Shown: one piece after another, positions 1-9,057 of the stretch
How the letters are laid out: the number at the start of each line of letters is the position of its first letter
Position numbering within the stretch: position 1 is the first letter of the stretch
The notes under the pieces: model-generated
The model's input: the letters and a program-made list of their open reading frames with translations, nothing else
Databases searched by the model: none
Told to the model about the DNA's origin: nothing
Position numbers and translations under genes: made by a program
NCBI RefSeq assembly: GCF_003012735.1
Contig: NZ_PXYI01000002.1
Coordinates: forward strand, 248,001 to 312,000
Direction of reading: 5' to 3'
DNA from: Allosphingosinicella deserti
GTDB lineage: Bacteria; Pseudomonadota; Alphaproteobacteria; Sphingomonadales; Sphingomonadaceae
DNA: 64,000 nucleotides

Positions 1-535
1 CATGACCCTGGCGGCCGACTCTCCCGATGTGACGCGTATGATGTATGCCGATGCAGTTTCCTACCTGCCCGACGACATCCTCTGCAAAGTCGACCGCGCC
101 GGCATGGCGGTGAGCCTCGAATCGCGCATACCGTTCTTGGACCATCGGGTTGCGGAACTGGCGGCGCGGATACCCTTGTCAATGAAGATTGAGGGCGGAT
201 CGGGGAAGCAGATCCTCAAACGTTTGCTATACAAGCATGCGCCGCAGGAAATGTTCGACCGCCCAAAGGCCGGCTTCGCTGTGCCCGTCGGCGAGTGGCT
301 CAAGGGGCCGATGCGGCCTTGGGCCGAGTCTCTGCTGGATCCGCGCGTGCTCCGGGACGGCGGCCATTTCGATCCAGCCATGGTCCAGCAACGCTGGCGT
401 TCGCACCTCGCTGGGGAGAAGGATTCGACCCAGGCCCTCTGGACCGTCCTGATGTTCCAGAGCTGGTTGACCGACGCACAGTCCGCGGACGAGGCAGAGA
501 CGCCTTTGGTGAGCGTAGCGGCGGGCCGCCACTGA
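1..535 (+). CDS. Asparagine synthetase B-like amidotransferase, C-terminal part (5' truncated by window edge)
   Basis: Only the last 177 or so residues are present; the gene starts before the window. The visible part is the end of the ATP-dependent synthetase domain of the asparagine synthase (glutamine-hydrolysing) family, with the typical stretches SYLPDDILCKVDRAGMA and LESRIPFLDHRVAELAARIP and a C-terminal FDRPKAGFAVPVGEWL. Family members amidate an aspartyl or carboxyl group using glutamine and ATP in the cytoplasm. Paralogues sit inside many surface-polysaccharide clusters, where they may amidate sugar acids. The polysaccharide genes directly downstream favour that role over bulk asparagine synthesis, but this is inference. 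It faces the EpsG-type gene with 169 bases between the stops. Confidence 0.85.
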   Translation, partial: MTLAADSPDVTRMMYADAVSYLPDDILCKVDRAGMAVSLESRIPFLDHRVAELAARIPLSMKIEGGSGKQILKRLLYKHAPQEMFDRPKAGFAVPVGEWLKGPMRPWAESLLDPRVLRDGGHFDPAMVQQRWRSHLAGEKDSTQALWTVLMFQSWLTDAQSADEAETPLVSVAAGRH

Positions 536-704
536 GCACGGGCGACCTTCGGGCGCTTTCATCGTTTGAACGCATAACGGCTCGGTTGACGCACAGCCGG
601 TTGCCGAGGGTGCTCGGTCAATCGTCTGTTTCCAGCCCGCTGCGGGCCAATTGCGCCGTGGATCTCGTTAAGCCCTCCTGCGCACGTTCCTGGTGCGGTG
701 TGCG

Positions 705-1781
705 TCAGCCCATGTCCTCGAGCGGCGCCCCTCCGATTGGATAAACCTGATAGGGGACCCAATAATAGGCATTGGCTGCGAAATTCAGCCACACGAACTG
801 GACCGCTGCGGAATAGGCTATGATGCCCAGGACGAGGGCACCGTTTCGTTTCTCGCGACCAAAGGCGTGCGGCATGCGCGCCAGAATGGCCACTTGCAGT
901 GGGATGAGATAGAGCGCGATACGATCGACCGCGGTGGAGGCGGAGGTCAGGACCAGCATCGCGAGCATGGCAAGTGCCGCCAAGGAGATATTGCGCCAGA
1001 CCTTGGACTGCATCGCGCTGAATTCGAAGCGCTTCGAGAAGAGCAGATACACGATGGCCGGCGGAAGGTTCATGGCCACCCGGATGGCTGCGCCCTGGGA
1101 TTCCATGCCTTCTTCGACATAGGCGCTCATCAACGTGTCGATCGATGCGCTGACGAATACATAGTAGAAGATGATGGCGGTGAACAGAACGAGTCCGCCG
1201 ATCAACAGCCTGTTGCGTGCCGTTGCCAGGGCGATCAACGGAAGCACGACGATAGCGGATTTGTGAAACGTCGCGGCCACCAGGACCCAGAAGACGAATC
1301 GAAGGATCGAATGCTTTTCGAGACCCGCCAGGCCGAGCATGATCATCCCGATCGCGACGCCTTGGCGGGTGTAGCCCATCGCCACCACGATCACCAAATA
1401 AGGTACCGCCACGACGAAGGCGAGCCAGGGATTGTACTGGGCTCTGGCGAATTGCACGAAACCCCAGGTGAACAGGGCCGCGCATATGATGTTTACGAAC
1501 CAGATCCCGATGTCGAGCTGATAGGCGATCCAGTTCAATGCCATGTAGCTTGGATCGCCAGAGCGAAGAGCGTCCCAGAACCTCAGGTAGGAAACGTCTT
1601 CGTAGATCGCGAGATAGTTGCCCCAGTCGCCGCCGACCTTGTAGCGGAAGCCGACCATGAGCGCGATGATGATCGCCGCGAAACCCAGAAGGACGCCTGC
1701 CCGCTCAGTGGCTCGCTTCTCGTTGGAATATTGAATCGCGCCCAGCGCGCAGAAGCCGAACAGCAGCCAGTATGGGAACAA
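705..1781 (-). CDS. EpsG-family polysaccharide polymerase (multipass membrane protein)
   Basis: A 358-residue hydrophobic protein with about nine or ten predicted membrane segments. Near the N-terminus it has the EpsG-like stretch ALMVGFRYKVGGDWGNYLAIYED, followed by an FxPYLVIVVAMGYTRQGVAIG-like region and FHKSAIVVLPLIAL, all typical of EpsG/Wzy-like proteins that polymerise or help polymerise exopolysaccharide repeat units in the inner membrane. It is transcribed leftward, divergently from the GT4 glycosyltransferase (about 140 bases between starts) and convergently with the asparagine synthetase-like gene. The family call is by pattern; the actual repeat unit cannot be read from the sequence. 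Confidence 0.75.
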   Translation of the reverse strand: MFPYWLLFGFCALGAIQYSNEKRATERAGVLLGFAAIIIALMVGFRYKVGGDWGNYLAIYEDVSYLRFWDALRSGDPSYMALNWIAYQLDIGIWFVNIICAALFTWGFVQFARAQYNPWLAFVVAVPYLVIVVAMGYTRQGVAIGMIMLGLAGLEKHSILRFVFWVLVAATFHKSAIVVLPLIALATARNRLLIGGLVLFTAIIFYYVFVSASIDTLMSAYVEEGMESQGAAIRVAMNLPPAIVYLLFSKRFEFSAMQSKVWRNISLAALAMLAMLVLTSASTAVDRIALYLIPLQVAILARMPHAFGREKRNGALVLGIIAYSAAVQFVWLNFAANAYYWVPYQVYPIGGAPLEDMG

Positions 1782-1923
1782 TGTTCGTCAACCTCCGGAA
1801 GCACGGCCTTGCAGAATCTGGCACGCGACAGATAAGGGCGCAGGCTATAGAGTGTGGCTCCGGCATCCGTCCAGAGAGCCCGCCGGCTCACTGCCGCCCA
1901 TTGCGATGCGAACCTTCCGACAC

Positions 1924-3063
1924 ATGAATCAGAAAACGATCCTCATCTCGATCAACGCCGCGTGGAACATCGTGAACTTCCGATCCGGCCTCATCCGTGC
2001 CCTGCAGGCGGATGGCCATCGGATCCTTGCGCTTGCGCCGCCGGACGACTGGAGCGGGCAGCTTGCTGCTTTCGGCGTGGAATTTCACCCCCTGGAAATG
2101 GACAAGAAGGGCGTCTCTCCTGCGCGCGACGCGATGCTCCTGCTCCGATACATCGCGGCGTTGAGACGCCTGCGACCGGATGTGTTCCTGGGCTACACCG
2201 CCAAGCCGAACATCTATGGCTCGCTCGCTGCCCACGTCCTCGGCATTCCGGTGGTCAATAATGTATCTGGCCTCGGTACCGCCTTCATTCGCGGCGGCTG
2301 GCTTATGCGCCTCGTCTCGGCGCTCTACCGCCTGGCATTTCGACGATCGAAAGTGGTGTTCTTCCAGAATGAGGAGGATCAAGCTCTGTTCGTCGGCCGG
2401 AAAATCGTGTCCTCTGAGCGATCCCGCCTCTTGCCCGGATCCGGTATCGACCTCTCCAAATTTCGGCCGCAACGGCAGACCTCGGCCGGGAAGGGCTTCT
2501 CCTTTCTTCTCATCGCCCGGCTCCTGTGGGACAAGGGAGTCGGCGAATTTGTCGAAGCGGCACGAATCGTGCGGGCCAGCATCCCGGACGCTCGCTTTCA
2601 ACTCCTCGGCTTTCTGGATGCCGAAAACCGCACCGCAGTCCCGCGCGCTAACGTGGATGCATGGCAAGCTGAAGGCCTCATCGACTATCTTGGTCACGCC
2701 AGCGACGTGCGGCCCTTCATCGCCCAAGCGGGCTGCGTGGTCCTCCCATCCTATCGCGAGGGCTTGCCGCGCAGTTTGCTGGAGGCCGCAGCAATGGCGC
2801 AACCGCTCATCGCCACCAACGTACCGGGGTGCCGGCAAGTCGTTGAGCATGGTGTGAACGGTTTTCTCTGCGCTCCGCGCGATCCGCAGGCACTCGCGGA
2901 GGCGATGCTGGCGATGATCCGCCTCTCCGAGGCGGACCGTGCAGCCTTCGGCGACGCCGGACGCCGCAAGGCCGAGGAACAGTTTGACGAGGCGAAGGTG
3001 GTTGACCTGTATCGCGTGGCCGTGAGGAACGCGCTCCCGTCGCCGGAAGGCGTGGCGCGCTGA
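1924..3063 (+). CDS. Glycosyltransferase family 4 (polysaccharide biosynthesis)
   Basis: A retaining GT-B glycosyltransferase of about 379 residues. The N-terminal acceptor domain starts ILISINAAWNIVNFRSGLI, and the C-terminal domain carries the sugar-nucleotide motif PSYREGLPRSLLEAAAMAQP (E-x7-E type) and VPGCRQVVEHGVNGFL. It should add one sugar to a lipid-linked repeat unit on the cytoplasmic face of the membrane. The open frame extends to 1852 and another ATG lies at 1906; 1924 is preferred because it puts the first beta strand at the very N-terminus, but no strong ribosome site decides it. It lies between the divergent EpsG-like gene and the convergent O-antigen ligase gene. Donor and acceptor are unknown. 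Confidence 0.85.
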   Translation: MNQKTILISINAAWNIVNFRSGLIRALQADGHRILALAPPDDWSGQLAAFGVEFHPLEMDKKGVSPARDAMLLLRYIAALRRLRPDVFLGYTAKPNIYGSLAAHVLGIPVVNNVSGLGTAFIRGGWLMRLVSALYRLAFRRSKVVFFQNEEDQALFVGRKIVSSERSRLLPGSGIDLSKFRPQRQTSAGKGFSFLLIARLLWDKGVGEFVEAARIVRASIPDARFQLLGFLDAENRTAVPRANVDAWQAEGLIDYLGHASDVRPFIAQAGCVVLPSYREGLPRSLLEAAAMAQPLIATNVPGCRQVVEHGVNGFLCAPRDPQALAEAMLAMIRLSEADRAAFGDAGRRKAEEQFDEAKVVDLYRVAVRNALPSPEGVAR

Positions 3064-3211
3064 CCCTGACGGCGGGTCGGCCTGAAGCCCGGTCATCCGG
3101 CGATTTGCATGCGCCGAAAAGGCCGCGCCCGATGCCCGGAGCACTTCCGGCTGAAGCAGCCCGCCACGTGAATTCGGCTTCAGCATCTGACGGTGCTTGA
3201 TACACTTCATG

Positions 3212-3236
3212 GGTGGAAGCGCGGAGCGCTTCCACC
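3212..3236. terminator. Hairpin between convergent glycosyltransferase and O-antigen ligase genes
   Basis: A perfect 10-bp inverted repeat (GGTGGAAGCG / CGCTTCCACC, loop CGGAG) lies 149 bases after the glycosyltransferase stop and 25 bases after the stop of the opposing O-antigen ligase gene. There is no U-run on either side, so it may be a bidirectional or Rho-assisted stop. Confidence 0.5.
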
Positions 3237-3260
3237 TCAGACGATCACGTGAAGGCTTCG

Positions 3261-4637
3261 TCAGTCGGCGGTGAGGTGCCGGGCGCGCGGCCGGTCCTCA
3301 CGCGTCTCGCGCTTGTTTCTGACGCGGGGCCGCGCCTCGGCGATCAAGGCGCAGCAGATCGCGAACAATGCGCTGATCGCCGCGGTCCTAAGAGGGAATT
3401 CGACGAAACTGTGGGCGAGTATGACTCCTGCAGCGATGGTCGCGGCTCGTGCGTATTGGTCCGGTTCATCTGCACGCCAGACACGAACCACGCGCCAGGC
3501 GAACCATAGGAAAAATACCGCGATCAACAATATCCCGGCGAGACCGGTCTCGAGCGCAAGCTCCAGATAATCGTTGTGAGCATGGTTCATGTACCAGCGA
3601 TCCACATTCTGCGGATCCTCGTACATCGGGTAAATCTGCGGGAACGTGCCAATCCCGCTTCCGACCGGGAAGTAGTCCTCCGCTGCCTCGATCGTCGTCG
3701 AAAATGCCGTGTATCGGGAGCTCTGTGCGCCGCGAGCGTCGTCGGACGTCAGATTGTTGCCGAGCGGGAGGCTGAGAACCAGCGTCACCGATAGCGCCAG
3801 GAGGCCGAGCACGGCTCCGCCCGCCCAGACGGGCAGCCGCCGACCCCGGAACAGCACCATCAGCCCGGTCGCTGCAACGGTCGGCACCGCAAGACCAATT
3901 CCGGCGAGAGACCGATTCACAGCGATCCCGACCACCAGCACCGCGAGAGCGCCAAGCAGCACGATCAGCAGGCTGGACCGCTTCTGGACCGAGCTGCCCT
4001 TTCGCATCGCGGAGAGATACAAGGCCGCAAGGAACGGGATGGTCGCCACCATCAGCTCGGCCATATTGTTGGTGTTGGCAAAAAATCCGGTCGCCGCATT
4101 CTTGTTGGCGATCCGGTAAAAATAGAGCTTCGAGGTCTCGCCACCGGTCAGCTGGAGTGCGCCAAGGCCGACACCGACAGCAGTGACCGCAATCAGCGAC
4201 CACGCGAGCCACTTCGGTGTGAAAGCCCCCAACCGCAGCATACCGAACAGGATCGCGACTGCGGGCAAGGCCCACAATGCGGATGCGATGGTCCGAGTGG
4301 GAGCAAGCGAGATCGGCAGCCAAGGCATCGCCTGGCCGAGCATTTCGAAGCCGCGCACGATCGCGTCCCGGCCGGGCAGCGATCCCCAGATGCTGGGTGG
4401 CAGTGGGATCAGCTGCAGCAGGATCAGCAGCGTCGCTGCGGCCAACAGACCGAGCAGTTGCTTTCCCGCGGAAGCCATTGCCGTGTTGCGGTGAACCACG
4501 ATGGCCCAGACGATGATCGGCACGGCGAGCAGTTGGAGCAGCATGTTCGCCCAGAAGCCACCGCCACTCGCACCGCCGAGTACGAGGCACAACACGAAAT
4601 AGGCGGGAACGAGGCCGAGCCGGAGCCAGTGTTTCAT
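3261..4637 (-). CDS. O-antigen ligase / Wzy-like polymerase family membrane protein
   Basis: 458 residues with about eleven or twelve hydrophobic segments. The Wzy_C/O-antigen-ligase signature sits in the C-terminal third: a large periplasmic loop with PVGSGIGTFPQIYPMYE, then NHAHNDYLELALETGLAGI, where the conserved His-Asn-Asp is typical of ligases that move an undecaprenyl-linked glycan to its acceptor. In an exopolysaccharide cluster the protein is as likely to be the polymerase as the ligase. It overlaps the upstream 409-residue gene by 4 bases (ATGA), so the two are translationally coupled. The C-terminus is basic and cytoplasmic. Confidence 0.82.
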   Translation of the reverse strand: MKHWLRLGLVPAYFVLCLVLGGASGGGFWANMLLQLLAVPIIVWAIVVHRNTAMASAGKQLLGLLAAATLLILLQLIPLPPSIWGSLPGRDAIVRGFEMLGQAMPWLPISLAPTRTIASALWALPAVAILFGMLRLGAFTPKWLAWSLIAVTAVGVGLGALQLTGGETSKLYFYRIANKNAATGFFANTNNMAELMVATIPFLAALYLSAMRKGSSVQKRSSLLIVLLGALAVLVVGIAVNRSLAGIGLAVPTVAATGLMVLFRGRRLPVWAGGAVLGLLALSVTLVLSLPLGNNLTSDDARGAQSSRYTAFSTTIEAAEDYFPVGSGIGTFPQIYPMYEDPQNVDRWYMNHAHNDYLELALETGLAGILLIAVFFLWFAWRVVRVWRADEPDQYARAATIAAGVILAHSFVEFPLRTAAISALFAICCALIAEARPRVRNKRETREDRPRARHLTAD

Positions 4638-5863
4638 GCCCCCGCCCTCGTCACCTGTACGTCACGGATGACGACATTCTGCTCCGAGGGGAACTCGGCG
4701 GAGGAGCCGGCGAGCCCAAGCCATTGCGAGACACAGCCGGAGGGCACGTCGAAATTGCCGGAGATCACACGTGGTGTGGCGTTGATTTTCGGGATTTGCA
4801 GCTCCAGCAGGATGGCTTTGGTGTCGTTGCAGCGGACCGACCAGATGAGCTTGCTGGCATCGCCGCTGACATCCCCCTCCGCCTTGAAGCGAAGTTGATA
4901 CTTGCCGGGCTGAAGCAGCAGCAACTGGCTGGCCAGGTCCGTGTTCATGCGGCCATAATAAGTGACTTCAAGGCCGCCGGCGGGGGATCGTTCGGCAACT
5001 CCGGCCGCGCTGGAGGTGAGGGTCCAGTTGAACGGGGGGTAGCCGCGACGGCCTTGGAAAGCGCCGTCATAGACCGCATTGCTTGCGGATGGCGCGGCGC
5101 CCCCAAAGGCTTGCCACAACCGGTAAGCACGCATGACGTCGCCGCGCTTCACACGTTCCGCGATCAGCACATTCTGCCAGTCGCCTTGCGCCACCGTCCC
5201 GGCTCGCCCGCCTTCGCCCGCGAGGCTGAGGATGACATCCGGATCGGCCCCATTTGCTGCCAGACGGGCGAGCACGAGGCCAAGCAGCTTCGGATCGCGC
5301 ATCAGGACGGTCTTCACCGTCTGTTGCTGCTGCGGATCCGCCGCCATGCGTGCGAGTTCCGGCACAAGGACCTCCCCAGCGCGGGGAACCAGGCTGTTGA
5401 GAGCGCTGATCTCGAGCGTCGCATCCGCGGTTCGCCCCGACCGCATGAAACGATCGAGGAGGAGAAGGCGCGTGAGCCGTGAGCGCGGATTACGCCGCCG
5501 CGCTTCGATGAGAAGGCGCTCGCCGCGTGCCCCCTGACCGTTGGCGATCGCATCCACGGCCGCCAGGAGGAATGGTTCTTCGGCAATCGGATAGTCGGCC
5601 AGCGCAGCCAGCGCAGCATTGCGATTGGCCGGGCTGACGCGGCCACCGCGCACCCTGAACTCAAGCAGCGAATTCGCGATCTTCACTTCCGGCTCGTCGC
5701 CCGTCAAGCGCGCGGCGGCGAGCGGGTTCGTCCGCGTGAGTTCGGCGACAGCGGCGGTCTTGCCGATTTGCCAGCACAGAAATCCGCCGACGGGCACGAG
5801 GAGCAGGAGAGCGGCAAAGCGCCCTCCCAACCTCACTCCGCCGCCTACGCGCTTACTCGGCAC
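4634..5863 (-). CDS. Membrane-anchored exopolysaccharide-cluster protein of unknown function (helical repeat plus C-terminal beta domain)
   Basis: 409 residues from a GTG start that overlaps the end of the kinase gene by 11 bases. One membrane segment near residues 17-34 anchors it. Residues 70-270 are alanine/leucine-rich helices resembling degenerate TPRs. Residues about 275-405 look like a beta-sandwich, carbohydrate-binding type domain, with strand-like stretches such as GLEVTYYGRMNTDLASQLL and QPGKYQLRFKAEGDVSG and a conserved-looking Cys pair (VRCND and PSGCVSQW). I do not recognise the family. Its place between the chain-length kinase and the ligase, coupled to both, suggests a periplasmic helper of polymerisation or export. 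Confidence 0.7.
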   Translation of the reverse strand: MPSKRVGGGVRLGGRFAALLLLVPVGGFLCWQIGKTAAVAELTRTNPLAAARLTGDEPEVKIANSLLEFRVRGGRVSPANRNAALAALADYPIAEEPFLLAAVDAIANGQGARGERLLIEARRRNPRSRLTRLLLLDRFMRSGRTADATLEISALNSLVPRAGEVLVPELARMAADPQQQQTVKTVLMRDPKLLGLVLARLAANGADPDVILSLAGEGGRAGTVAQGDWQNVLIAERVKRGDVMRAYRLWQAFGGAAPSASNAVYDGAFQGRRGYPPFNWTLTSSAAGVAERSPAGGLEVTYYGRMNTDLASQLLLLQPGKYQLRFKAEGDVSGDASKLIWSVRCNDTKAILLELQIPKINATPRVISGNFDVPSGCVSQWLGLAGSSAEFPSEQNVVIRDVQVTRAGA

Positions 5864-8078
5864 GTTGCGGGATCAGCTTGATCTCGCGCTCCCGGCTGCC
5901 GACGCCGCCATAGCGGTACGGCTCATAGCCATAGCCGTACCCATAGCCGTGGGCCTGGTGCCGGAACTTCGTCAGGACGGCGCCGACGATGTTTCCGCCC
6001 GAGGCCTTGAGCCGGTTCACGGCATCGATGGCAGCCTTGGTGCGCGTTTTGCCGCTCTCGATGACCAGCAAGGTGGCGCGGCAATTGGCGGACAGCAAGG
6101 GTGCGTCGGCGAGTCCGAGGACCGGGGGCCCATCGACGATCACCATGTCGTAGTTCGCGCTTGCTTCCGCGAGGATCGCCTTGAGCCGAGGCGAGGACAG
6201 CAATTCGGCCGGGTTCGGCGGAAGCGGTCCGCAGGGGAGCAGGGTAAGGCCTTCGAACTGAGTCTTCATGACGTGCTGGTTGAGCGTGTCGGTGTTGGTG
6301 AGAAGCTTCGACAGACCCTCGTTCGGCTCGACGCCGGTGACGAACGCCGGCTTTCGAAGATCGCTGTCGATCAGCAACACCGACTTGCCGAGGCGAGCAA
6401 AACCCTGAGCAAGGGCGAGCGTCGTGCTCGACTTGCCCTCGGCAGCGCGGGTGCTGGTGATCAGCAGAGTCTTGGGTGCGCCGGTGTCGGTGGTGAATTG
6501 GAGGGAGGTCCGAAGCGACGAATAGGCTTCCGCAACCGGCGAAGTCTGATCCTTGAGTTCCTCCGCAAGCGGATCGTTGCCCTTCTTTTTCGGCACGACG
6601 CCGAGTGAGGGCAGCCGAAGCTTGTCGCGGACGTCATCCGGAGTCTTGATCGTGTCGTTCAGGAATTCGAGTGCGAGCGCGGCACCGATCCCGGCGATCG
6701 CGCCGAGCGCCAGACCGACCGCCAGGTTCAGGAGGAGGTTGGGGCTATAGGGGCCGCCAGGCGGTTCGGCCCGGTCGACTACCGAAACTGAATTGGTCCC
6801 AATGCCCGCGGCAACGCCGATTTCCTTGTAGCGTTGGAGGAGAGCGTCATAAAGTGAGCGATTGGTGTCCGCTTCGCGCTGCAGGATGTTGTACTGAACC
6901 CGATCGCCACGATCAGTCATGACCGACTGCCTGAGTTGATTGACTCGCGCCTGCAGGCTTCGTTCTTCCGCGGCAGCGGCGCGGTATTCCGCGAGCAGGG
7001 TGCTGGTCTTGCCGCCGGAAACCGTGCCGCCTTCGCGTGCGATCTCCTGCCCTAGGGCTTCGATTCGCGTCCGCAGCCTCACCATGTCGGGATAATCTGG
7101 TTTGAACGACGCAAGCTTCTCCTGATACTCGGCCTGAAGCGCGGCACGGCTGGCCCGCAGTGCCGACGTGCTCTGCGTGATTTCAGACGCGTTCAGACTG
7201 TTCGCTTGCCGATAGCGTTGCTCTGCGGAGATTCGCTTTGACTGGGCGTCTGTAAGCGCTTGATTCAAAGCGACCAGCGAAGCCCCCTGAAGGGAGTTGG
7301 TGTCACTGCCACTCGACCCCTTGTCGCCGCTGCCGCCGGTGGTAATCAGCCCCTGCGCCTGGGCGTAGGCAACGAGCTTGCGCTCGCTGATTTCGAGTTC
7401 AGCTTTCTGCTTGGCAATCTGCCGCTCCAGGAACTGACGCGCATAGGACGATGCCTCGTAGCGCCGCTCGAGACTGGAGTTGATGAAAGAGTCAGCGAAG
7501 CTGTTCGTGATTTGCGCCGACAATCCCGGATTTGGAGACGTGTACGAGATTCGTACAAGCCGGCTTTGGGGGACCGGATAGACTTCGAAATGGCCCTGCA
7601 GCACTCCCGTGGCGACCTTGATTCTGGTCGTGCGATCGAGGCCTGGGGGAACGATTTGCGGATTGCTTGCGAGATTGAGATCCTGCGCCACACGCTGCGC
7701 AAGGTTGCGGCTTGCCAGCAATCCATATTGCGTGGTGAGGTAGTCCCGATCGTTCGACTGGCGTGTGCCTGTCTTGCGTTCGTCGAGAATCTCCACCGTC
7801 GGCGGATTGATCTCCAGAGTAGCCGCCGCACGGTACATCGGAGTCGTTAAGAAGGTGAGCATCACAGCCGCAGCCAGGCCGACGGCGATCGCGCCGAGGA
7901 TCAGCCAGCGCCACTCGGCGAGAATTCGCCACAGCGTCCCCAGATTGATGTCGGTCGCACTCGGGGCCTTATAGCTCTGCTGCGCCCAGGGATCGGGCAG
8001 CGCGAGCTTGCCGCCGGCCTGCGGCCCCAGTGGCCAGATCGGCTGTGCGCCTGCGGGCTCGATGTCATTCTTGCTCAT
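5853..8078 (-). CDS. Polysaccharide co-polymerase fused to BY-kinase (Wzc/GumC-type)
   Basis: 741 residues. The N-terminal Wzz domain lies between two membrane helices (about residues 55-75 and 440-460), with a long periplasmic coiled coil between them. The C-terminal cytoplasmic tyrosine autokinase has Walker A STRAAEGKSSTTLALAQ (about 535-555), Walker A' LLIDSDLRKP (about 568-577) and Walker B MVIVDGPPVLG (about 647). The tail carries a tyrosine cluster with alternating Gly-Tyr (GYGYGYGYEPYRYGG), the expected autophosphorylation site. Such proteins set chain length and drive export of capsule or sphingan-like exopolysaccharide together with a Wza pore. The Wza-type gene lies just upstream (63-base gap); the next gene overlaps by 11 bases. 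Confidence 0.93.
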   Translation of the reverse strand: MSKNDIEPAGAQPIWPLGPQAGGKLALPDPWAQQSYKAPSATDINLGTLWRILAEWRWLILGAIAVGLAAAVMLTFLTTPMYRAAATLEINPPTVEILDERKTGTRQSNDRDYLTTQYGLLASRNLAQRVAQDLNLASNPQIVPPGLDRTTRIKVATGVLQGHFEVYPVPQSRLVRISYTSPNPGLSAQITNSFADSFINSSLERRYEASSYARQFLERQIAKQKAELEISERKLVAYAQAQGLITTGGSGDKGSSGSDTNSLQGASLVALNQALTDAQSKRISAEQRYRQANSLNASEITQSTSALRASRAALQAEYQEKLASFKPDYPDMVRLRTRIEALGQEIAREGGTVSGGKTSTLLAEYRAAAAEERSLQARVNQLRQSVMTDRGDRVQYNILQREADTNRSLYDALLQRYKEIGVAAGIGTNSVSVVDRAEPPGGPYSPNLLLNLAVGLALGAIAGIGAALALEFLNDTIKTPDDVRDKLRLPSLGVVPKKKGNDPLAEELKDQTSPVAEAYSSLRTSLQFTTDTGAPKTLLITSTRAAEGKSSTTLALAQGFARLGKSVLLIDSDLRKPAFVTGVEPNEGLSKLLTNTDTLNQHVMKTQFEGLTLLPCGPLPPNPAELLSSPRLKAILAEASANYDMVIVDGPPVLGLADAPLLSANCRATLLVIESGKTRTKAAIDAVNRLKASGGNIVGAVLTKFRHQAHGYGYGYGYEPYRYGGVGSREREIKLIPQRAE

Positions 8079-8141
8079 AAGACGAGGAGCGGCCTTTCGG
8101 ATGAAGGTGTTTCGGCGAGCGCTCGTCGAAGCGCCTCTTGA

Positions 8142-8942
8142 TTAGAATGCAAAGGAGTTGAAGAAGCCAACCACGGGCAAGGCGGTAAGGAGTTCACGTT
8201 GCGCTGCCCGCACGCTCGAACCATCGACCACTACGATGTCCCCACTGTAAACACGGGGATCTTCGACCTTGCCGCGCCTGATGTCAGTCAAATCGAAGGC
8301 AGCGGCCATCCGCTCTCCCCCGATCTGGCGGAAGATGGCGACCCGTCGCGGGTTCGCATCATCTGCAGTGCCCTTTGCACGGGCTATGACCTGGACCAGA
8401 GTGATGCGTCCGTTCACCGGATAGACCCCAGGATCTTGCACCGCTCCGTCGACAGTCACCACACGTGTGCTTGAGGAGAGGACACTCACGCTTACATCGG
8501 GTGACTGCAGATACTTTTCGCTCAGAACCTGTGTGAGCTTCGCGTCGAGCTGGTCCGTGGTGAGATCAACCGCGCGGACATTCCCGACCAGTGGCATTGC
8601 GATGTTACCGGTCAGGTCGACCTCGTATTCCGCGGAAAGATCGGCAACCTGGAAGACGTTCACCTTGAGCTTGTCGAGCGGCGAAATTCGATAATTCGCC
8701 TCAAGCGCCGCCAGCGCGGGCGAATCAGGCTCGCCGAATTCTTCCGCGCTCGGATGATAGGGCAGGTTACCACCTCGCGTGCCGGCGCAACCCGCCAGGC
8801 ACGCCGTAAACAGGGCAAGGATCGCCAGCCGCCGCAGCGACGAACGGGCAATAGCATGGGCAGCGGGTGATGAGCCCGCCGTAAAGGAGTCGTCAAAGGT
8901 CGACACGGACGGTCCTGAATTTTGCAAAATTTCGATCCCCAA
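8142..8942 (-). CDS. Wza/GumB-type polysaccharide export lipoprotein
   Basis: 266 residues from the ATG. It has the polysaccharide export (Poly_export) domain, LDKLKVNVFQVADLSAEYEVDLTGNIAMPLVG, followed by a SLBB-like region (RVVTVDGAVQDPGVYPVNGRI). A lipobox ACLAGC ends at Cys52, so the protein should be an outer-membrane lipoprotein forming the export pore. The leader is unusually long from the ATG; an in-frame GTG at 8906 would shorten it by 12 residues and is a possible true start. At 266 residues it is shorter than E. coli Wza and lacks the extra C-terminal helix region, as in GumB-like proteins. It is the first gene of the leftward export operon. Confidence 0.88.
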   Translation of the reverse strand: MGIEILQNSGPSVSTFDDSFTAGSSPAAHAIARSSLRRLAILALFTACLAGCAGTRGGNLPYHPSAEEFGEPDSPALAALEANYRISPLDKLKVNVFQVADLSAEYEVDLTGNIAMPLVGNVRAVDLTTDQLDAKLTQVLSEKYLQSPDVSVSVLSSSTRVVTVDGAVQDPGVYPVNGRITLVQVIARAKGTADDANPRRVAIFRQIGGERMAAAFDLTDIRRGKVEDPRVYSGDIVVVDGSSVRAAQRELLTALPVVGFFNSFAF

Positions 8943-9057
8943 AATTAACGATCACTGCCCCGTGGTCAACCCGCTTTACCCGATCCTGACCACCACCGCA
9001 CGGAGAATCCGTTCTCCGGCAATCAGATAGGCCGATAATGGGCGCGCTTCGGCGGGG

